NCBI GenBank assembly: GCA_013115135.1
Contig: JABANP010000127.1
Location: forward strand, 1 to 64,000
Reading direction: 5' to 3'
DNA from: Perkinsus olseni
Lineage: Eukaryota; Perkinsozoa; Perkinsida; Perkinsidae
DNA: 64,000 nt
Below the pieces are notes generated by a model. The model was not told the DNA's origin and made no database searches. It saw only the letters and a program-made list of their open reading frames with translations. Positions 57,702 to 64,000 of the stretch are shown in pieces. Both the position numbers and the translations under genes were made by a program. Within the stretch, counting starts at the first letter, position 1. Every line of letters starts with the position of its first letter.

Positions 57702-58766
57702 CGATTATTCGTTATGCACCCTTTTTTTTCTGATAGCAATCGCACTGTATTGCGGCGAGCGTAGTGGCAGAGCTACCATTCTCGAACTATGTCCTACTCG
57801 ATACTCATCAAGGTTTTGTTTCTGACCGGTCCGGGGTACGGACGAACAACAACGGAACGGCAGCCGACGTAGATAGTTATCACGGTACCTCAGTTGTTCA
57901 CGACATTGTAGGAAGGTACGCAGATCGCTCAAGGTCTCTGTAACCGAGCACATCAGTCACTGACACTCGAACTACATGTACAGCGCGTGGAGCGACTGGG
58001 GCCCATATTACAGTCGGCTATTACTCGTGCGGTATGAGTTGTGCTCGGTATGTCCGTGGGAAACTAGAATTTGTTCACAACCGAAGTTGAACTTGAGGCC
58101 GCCAACGAAATACTGCCAGCAATTTCGTACGTCACGAGATGTCCCCCCGCACGGACGCTATCAGAACTGGATGAACACCATAAGGCACGATGCTTGGGGA
58201 GAACAGTGGCTCTTACCTGCGGTCCAACAACTGTGGATCTACAGTTGAACTGGACCCCGGATCTCCTTCACATACATTTTCTCGTCACTCGCGACAGAAT
58301 ACGTCCCCTCGGCGAAGATGCCGTAACGTAGCCTCGGTGACGCTTTGCCCGCATGAAAGGCTCTACAATTCGCATACATGTTGTAGAGTTCGCGTCGGGT
58401 ATGAACAAGTGGTGGCTCTACTGCTCGGCCCCCACTTCGTCGGAGACTCCGCCCGAGCCGAAGCGTGGACGAACAGAAGGAGAGGTGCAACAGAGTGAAG
58501 AAGTAGTGCCGCTCAAAATCAGTATCTGACGTCACAGGGCTACCCCCAAGTTTAGCCACTCGTCGGACTAGCGCCGTCTTCCGTACAGCGAGACGTACAA
58601 CTGTCGACCAGTTGGCTTTGTAAGGAGCCGTTCGACGCCTCTGCTCACCTGTTCACCTCAACAGAAGCTGCCAGCTCAGATCTTCAGGGTGGCGGTCTGG
58701 CCTAATCCCCGGTCAGTGACTGCTTCTGCATGTTAGGCTGAGTTTCACCCGTTTTTGCGCCGAATC

Positions 58767-59169
58767 ATGCCGGGAGAAGGCAATCCTTGGGAAGACCTAT
58801 GCGAGTGGGTTCGCGGTCAGGGAGGCAGCCTCGCTAATGCGTTGGGGAACTTGAGTAAGTCTGTTGACATGCGGTTGCCCCGCACGTCTTTGCGGTGCTT
58901 TTGTTTTACTAATCCCTACCGCATTCTGTTATTTCGTTCGTAAGAGGTGATATAACGTTTAGCTTCTACTGACCTGCAGTCCGACTTTTCTGTCGTGCCT
59001 CGCGACTTGCGCTATACTCTTTTCAGATAACCAGGGCACCTACAGTGACATCAGCTCTGGTGAGGGCGATGCCTTGCAGACTACAAGCAGCTCATCTTCC
59101 AGCGATGCCCACAGTGACAAGGATGATACTGGTGGCGGTCCTCCTCCAGCAGCCGGCGGCATCTACTAA
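58767..59169 (+). CDS. MPGEG protein without transmembrane helix (unit 3)
   Basis: Nearly identical to the unit 2 copy, including the in-frame lack of the helix and Cys motif, which shows that the helix-less form predates the split of units 2 and 3. Confidence 0.55.
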
Positions 59170-60164
59170 CGATTATTCGTTATGCACCCTTTTTTTCTGA
59201 TAGCAATCGCACTGTATTGCGGCGAGCGTAGTGGCAGAGCTACCATTCTCGAACTATTTTCAACTCAATACTCATCAAGGTTTTGTTTCTGACCGGTCCG
59301 GGGTACGGACGAACAACAACGGAACGGCAGCCGACAACGATAGTCATTATGGTAACTTAGTCGTCCACAACATTCTAAAGAGGTCCGCAGATCGGTCGAG
59401 GTCTCTGTAACCGAGCAAACCAGATGCTGACACTCGAAGTACATGTACAGTGCTCAAAGCAAATGGGGTCGTTATTACAGTCGGCTATCACTAGTGTAGC
59501 ATGAGTTGTTCTCGGTGTTTCCGTAGAAAAACTAGAATTTGTTCACTATCGCATGATATTCGAGGTGTTATAGGATTCCCGCTGAAGGATTCCGTATCCC
59601 GGGCGTCTTTGTTGCACGGCCGTGTATAACAGTCACCTGGTTGCCCTATCGGGCCCTCGAGGCTTCGGGTTGATCTTTCCCCTTCCTCACCCGCAATTCC
59701 GGTCTGCCCTTGCCGTTCCTCTTCCTTCTCGGCGCGGTCAGCAAGGTGCCCAACAGCTCGCACTTGTTCAGTCCGCTATTACCTGCGTGACAGCCCGCTG
59801 CTCACCTCGCGCCGAACGCGGTTCGCAAATCGGCATGGATAGCAGATTCTGCGCCTTCTCTGAGCACGACTGTAACCGGGAAAGACACCCTACGTCACTA
59901 CACCGGTACACAGCACAGAGGCACAGTCGAAGCGCTAAGGCTAGGAATTTGTCGCTCGCCATGCGCTGTCCCCGGGGACTGCGCCGTTGCTTTGAGATTG
60001 CGATATTGGCCTAGTTGTTGTAGTATTCTTCCTGCCAGTGACTCTGGTAACCCAATTCCAAAGGCAAATACAGATATCAGATAATACTTGAGCTGCTGTC
60101 GACAAGTTGGCAGACGGGCCAATGATAAACCTCAAAAGATCCACGAAAGACTCTACTCAGTGAA

Positions 60165-60227
60165 AGACTTTCGGTGTACTTTGTAAGGCAGTAGAGTCTA
60201 CTGCCTTGCAAAGTACACCGAAAGTCT
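60165..60227. repeat. 31-bp-arm palindrome with one-base centre (unit 3)
   Basis: Arms 60165-60195 and 60197-60227 pair at 30 of 31 positions around one g. Confidence 0.88.
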
Positions 60228-60484
60228 GTTCTTGCAGATCGATCCTCTGACGCATGCACACGTAGGCTACTCTCAAGCCACCAGCGCGCGCCATAAACTG
60301 CCTACTTCGCACAGGCACGACCACACAGTCAAAAAGTTAAAAGCAGCAAGTAATGGTCGATCGGAGTCGATTTACATATAGCGAACAATCGATGTCTAGC
60401 AGCTAACACTGGCCATCAGGAGCAGGCAGATGCTCCTACCACAGGATGCTGCCCGCAAGCCATCCATGACGCCTTGGTGGGGAC

Positions 60485-60505
60485 GCTGTCCGGGACAGCC
60501 TGTCC
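60485..60505. repeat. 14-nt fold-back insertion (7-1-7-6), unit 3 only
   Basis: gctgtcc, then g, then its reverse complement ggacagc, then ctgtcc. Units 1 and 2 read gacgctgtccccgcgg here, so 60492-60505 is inserted. Confidence 0.9.
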
Positions 60506-60796
60506 CCGCGGCCCTATCTACAGTTCAGCGGGCGCCGGTCAAAACTGGATCGGAAAACGTGAACTTGATCAAAAAGACAGGATCGTCAGGTGGACCAACT
60601 CGGGCCATGAAGCTCAGGTTCGCTATGAGCCTGCCGCTTCATGGTCCCCAAGCATAGTGGGGCCCGACGCTAGCGCCGACGACGGAGCGCGAACGCGGGC
60701 ACGCTCAGTTGAAGTTCAGATCAGGATCACACTGAGTGAGTTGCAACAATAGGCGCGAGGAGCCTCTCTCAGGAGTTTTGAATCACCATTATCGGC

Positions 60797-62104
60797 ATGT
60801 CCCCCATCAAGTGGCACTACTCAACATACCACCGAGTTTTCTTGTCCAATCTCGTTCTGAATACCGCAGTGTTCGCTCTACTAAAAATCCTACAGCCTGG
60901 CGTTCACACGAGTTCTGTTGCTGTCACGACGTACTTGCTTCTCACAGTCGTGACTAGGAATGAGTATTTCGTTAACTCGCTTTTCGCCGTGTTCGTTGAC
61001 AAGTCCACCCACCTCTCACTGCCGCTGAGGAGACACTTCGCAAGGGTTTACTGCTATCACGGGGCCCTCCACAGTAGCTTTGCTTTCACAGCGCTGATGT
61101 GGCACATCGCCCTCACCATCCAACTGACTCAGAAAGATGACTCGACTAGAATAGAAACTTCGAGCTCGTGTTTCGTACTCTCTTCAATGGTATTGATCAT
61201 ACTCTTCGCCCTGCCATTTATGCGCAGGCTGCACCACAACTGTTTCGAATGCGTGCATCGCTACTGTGCCTGGGCACTTCTGTTAATATTCTGGATGCAG
61301 CTGATACTGACAGTTAGAGATGATGCTTTACTGTCGCATATGAATTTCTGGAAACTTTTTCTTTCTGATGTCCGTGTGTGGGAGGTCTCTCTCATCACCG
61401 GTTTTGTTGTTTTCTCTTGGTTACATCTGAGGAAGCGTGTGGTTGAGTGTCGGCCACTCTCCTCCCACGCGCTCGTCCTCAACTTTGGGCATAGAGTTGT
61501 ATCATTCGGACAGGCTATTCGAATCACTGACTCACCTCTGCGCGAGACGCATGCATTTGCAGTGATACCGAATATTCGAAGCTCCATTGCGGGCCTGAGC
61601 GAGGAAGAGAAGAAGGTCTGGCATGTGGATCAGAAAGGTTTCTCTATTATCATCTCTCGCGCCGGGGACTGGTCAGGCCGAATTATTGATAACCCGCCGA
61701 GTAGGATCTGGACGCGAGGACTTCCACAGTTCGGGACGGTTCGAGTGGTGAAGCTCTTCAGGCCATGTATAGTCATGGCCACTGGCTCTGGTATAGGGCC
61801 TTGTCTAAGTCTCTTCGTAGAACAGCCAAGCCACCCAGTGAAGATCGTATGGTCCGCTCGAGCACCTTTGGAGACCTACGGCTCAGCGATCATGACTACC
61901 ATCCGGAGAATGGACCCCACGGCCATCATTCACGACACACAGAAGTTGGGTCGTCCGGATCTAGTTCAAGTGGCGAGGAACATGTGGGAACATGGAAGCT
62001 TCGAAGCTGTGGTATTCATTTCTAATATGAAGGCTACCCGAGAGGTTACACAGGGCCTCGAAAAGAACGGCATCTGTGCGTATGGAGTTATATTCGATTC
62101 GTGA
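60797..62104 (+). CDS. TmpA-like membrane flavo-oxidoreductase, copy 3
   Basis: 435 residues, intact and intronless. It is one codon shorter near residue 31 (ALLKILQPGV in place of ALLEIFLHPGV), still in frame. All His motifs, SRAGDWSG, GSGIGP and the YGVIFDS end are present. Unit position, flanks and upstream start context match copies 1 and 2. Confidence 0.85.
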   Translation: MSPIKWHYSTYHRVFLSNLVLNTAVFALLKILQPGVHTSSVAVTTYLLLTVVTRNEYFVNSLFAVFVDKSTHLSLPLRRHFARVYCYHGALHSSFAFTALMWHIALTIQLTQKDDSTRIETSSSCFVLSSMVLIILFALPFMRRLHHNCFECVHRYCAWALLLIFWMQLILTVRDDALLSHMNFWKLFLSDVRVWEVSLITGFVVFSWLHLRKRVVECRPLSSHALVLNFGHRVVSFGQAIRITDSPLRETHAFAVIPNIRSSIAGLSEEEKKVWHVDQKGFSIIISRAGDWSGRIIDNPPSRIWTRGLPQFGTVRVVKLFRPCIVMATGSGIGPCLSLFVEQPSHPVKIVWSARAPLETYGSAIMTTIRRMDPTAIIHDTQKLGRPDLVQVARNMWEHGSFEAVVFISNMKATREVTQGLEKNGICAYGVIFDS

Positions 62105-62891
62105 CCTCCTCTCCTACATGATGTAAATGTTTCGTGAGTAGCATCTACTTGCTGTTATTCGTGGTGTGAAATGTATCATGTATTTATGTCATGTATGGTC
62201 TTTCAAATATTCTTGGAATTTGTTACCTTAAAGTCCCTTTCATATTTTTCTTCTCACGAGTGGTACCAGCTCTCCGCTTATTATCATGTCATTTGAGCCC
62301 GTCGTATCGCGATCTGTCAAGATGTTGTGTCATTTTTTTCTATTCCGTACACCTAGTGTACTGCGTCTTTTCACATAAAAATTTCTGAGTGGCAAGGAAA
62401 GCACAACTTGTGGCTCGGAAGACCTCAAGTCTCTTTCTCGTCGCAATCAATCTGTGGTTCCAGCTCCTCCGTACGTTAACGTACGCTTTTGCTTCCCATA
62501 GACCCAACCTAACAGATGGAATGTCGCGTTGCAGGGGGCGAGTCAGGGAAGTGGGCCGCTCCCGTCAAAAATTGAGAAAGGTTGCGTCGCAAGCGATGTG
62601 GCGACCAACGGAAAGTTGTTGTGATTTTATTATGTCTCTAGTCCCCGATTGCGTTCTGATATCATCTAGCGTCAAACTAGTGGACTCGGTCCAGCTAGTT
62701 TTATCCAAGTTATTCAACAACTTCAACTGTTGTTGACGTCGTTAGAGTTGCTTTGGCTCTACTGTAGTATCCACTTTATCATCATCATATCCATGATGGG
62801 TATGATGATAATCCATCACCTAGAACCTCTGTATACTTCGACGGCAAAGAGTCCTGAGTTGTCTTAATTCGGTCATACTGTTGGTGCACCT

Positions 62892-63164
62892 TTGAGTGAC
62901 ACGTTGCTAGTTATCCAAATAATCTCAGAGGATATGACACACTATCACGTGTCCCGTAATTCGCGGAACCAGCTTCCCTTCTTCCCGAACTGCGGTCTGT
63001 TGAAGGAACCGCTTGATCGCGGTGGAGTGGTTGAACAGCGTTTGGCGCTTACGGAAGATTGCAGGGAGGCCTTCGAGATTGTTCATAGATGTCGGTTTGA
63101 TGACTCTGATTCAAACGTGGATGGCAGGTTCACCCTTGTGACTTATGCAGTCACTGCATTGTGA
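62892..63164 (+). CDS. Conserved short frame of the array unit (unit 3)
   Basis: About 90 codons (DTLLVIQIISEDMTHYHVSR onward, ending TYAVTAL). Matches 56583-56846 in unit 2 throughout; frameshifted in unit 1. Its end overlaps the start of the next frame at 63161. No family recognised; coding status is uncertain. Confidence 0.3.
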   Translation: MSDTLLVIQIISEDMTHYHVSRNSRNQLPFFPNCGLLKEPLDRGGVVEQRLALTEDCREAFEIVHRCRFDDSDSNVDGRFTLVTYAVTAL

Positions 63165-63508
63165 TGGAGGAAGTCCTCCCATCATCGGTTTCTTCGGCTT
63201 CATGTAAGAAAAGAACGGCACCCCAGAATCTCGTCTCCACCACAGTATCAATGGGGAGCCCTTCAAGAAAGTTTCCGAAGCCTTCGAAGTTCGTTGAATT
63301 TTCCGACGCACGGTTTTGGGAATCCCGCGAGATAGTCCGTCAGGTATATTCTACGCCATTGAATGGCGGCCATTTACGCCAGCAATTCCATACGTCACGT
63401 CGTGATATCTCCCTGCACGTACGCTTTCAAGGCTGGATGAACTTCATTAGACACAATGCTCGGGGGAAGTGTGCAACTTTCCTCGGTTCTGGCCTGTGGC
63501 CAACATAG
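63161..63508 (+). CDS. Conserved short frame with WMN block (unit 3, open)
   Basis: 115 codons, including FVEFSDARFWESREIVRQVY and HVRFQGWMNFIRHNARGKC. In units 1 (50543-50818) and 2 (56843-57118) the Trp codon after FQG is TAG, so those versions stop after 91 codons. A diverged second copy of the WMN block lies about 1 kb downstream in each unit. No family recognised; may be an exon remnant. Confidence 0.3.
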   Translation: MMEEVLPSSVSSASCKKRTAPQNLVSTTVSMGSPSRKFPKPSKFVEFSDARFWESREIVRQVYSTPLNGGHLRQQFHTSRRDISLHVRFQGWMNFIRHNARGKCATFLGSGLWPT

Positions 63509-63793
63509 CCGAACTGGACAGGATACGTTCCCTCGGCGAAGATGCCGTATGTCCCACGTAGCTTTGGCGGCCCTGTGTCCGCAGGAAAGGCTCGCATTTC
63601 TGAGGAGGCGATTCTAGAAAAACAATGCTGAGAAAGTCAGAGTTCTCGATCTTCTTGTTATATTCCTTTCACTCTCCAGAATCAACCTAAGATATGACAG
63701 AACAAACGAAGTCCCACCCGCAAAGCACTCTGAAGAGGCATAAGCTCTGCACGCACAGAAAATATCGCCCAATTGTGACGTATGGACAATGAA

Positions 63794-63978
63794 TTTGGGG
63801 ATACCTCTACCTCCAGGGTGACGGACGCCGCGATTGCTGTGTCGGTGATTCGCACAATTCAGGTAGAAGGAATCGTGCGTTGACAGAGAAGCCTCGGAAG
63901 GCGCGTCATGAAGATGCCCACAGTGACAAGGATGATACTGGTGGCGGTCCTCCTCCAGCAGCCGGCGGCATCTACTAA
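63794..63978 (+). pseudogene. Truncated 3' copy of the MPGEG gene (unit 3)
   Basis: Same truncated fragment as in units 1 and 2, ending GGIY and stop just before the window ends. Confidence 0.7.
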
Positions 63979-64000
63979 CGATTATTCGTTATGCACCCTT

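Larger units (their letters stand above)
52084..58425. repeat. Tandem array unit 2 (6.34 kb)
   Basis: Begins with about 80 bp nearly identical to the DBR1 last exon (45226-45306). Same order as unit 1, but the MPGEG gene lacks its transmembrane segment. Carries its own fold-back insertions at 54067, 55963 and 57320. Confidence 0.92.
58426..64000. repeat. Tandem array unit 3 (runs off the window)
   Basis: Same order as unit 2 from the DBR1-derived piece onward; the window ends just after the truncated MPGEG copy. The array probably continues beyond 64 kb. Confidence 0.9.

Noticed and set aside
45226..64000. CRISPR-like or satellite array
   Set aside because: Units are 6.3 kb with genes; there are no short repeats with regular spacers.

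Overview
The window is nuclear DNA from an intron-rich protist. Most genes carry many very short GT-AG introns, typically 44-56 nt and in one clear case 21 nt. Genes lie close together on both strands. An alveolate of the Perkinsus type is my best guess. It rests on intron style, compact head-to-tail genes, an apicomplexan-style heptatricopeptide RNA-binding protein and two MGC-start acylated proteins. The genus is an inference, not something the sequence proves.

Layout. (1) 0.3-9.3 kb, plus strand: five head-to-tail genes separated by about 80-125 bp. They are an acidic/lysine-rich protein, a LanC-like protein, chromatin assembly factor 1 subunit B (CHAF1B-like), a serine/acidic unknown, and an RS-rich protein with a RanBP2-type zinc finger. 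(2) 10.4-14.6 kb, minus strand: two paralogous multi-pass transporters with different intron counts. (3) 15.1-16.8 kb: a proline-rich unknown on the plus strand. (4) 17.1-19.3 kb: an MFSD1-like transporter on the minus strand. (5) 19.3-24.2 kb: a gene-poor stretch with tRNA-Ser(AGA), two tRNA-like sequences, strong hairpins and weakly supported genes. (6) 24.2-26.0 kb: a cyclin-Y-like cyclin (minus). (7) 28.6-33.8 kb: a large heptatricopeptide/RAP-type RNA-binding protein (minus). (8) 34.4-36.1 kb: two tandem related genes for small, probably myristoylated/palmitoylated proteins. (9) 36.3-45.3 kb, plus strand: a glycine-rich protein, a TilS-like PP-loop ATPase, a PPPDE/DeSI-type peptidase and the lariat debranching enzyme DBR1.

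From 45.2 kb to the end lies a tandem array with a period near 6.34 kb. Each unit carries an intronless TmpA-like membrane flavo-oxidoreductase (three intact copies), a small gene starting MPGEG, and decayed fragments. Units 2 and 3 also begin with a captured piece of the DBR1 last exon, which places the left duplication breakpoint inside DBR1.

The most unusual signal is a recurrent 14-nt fold-back insertion. A 7-mer X is followed by one base, then the exact reverse complement of X, then the last six bases of X again. It occurs five times in the array, each time in one unit where the sister units have the plain sequence. It occurs once more in the unrelated gene at 15.65 kb, where removing the 14 nt restores the reading frame. 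Two longer unit-specific fold-backs share the one-base hinge and the six-base repeat. This looks like one mutational process with a fixed geometry.
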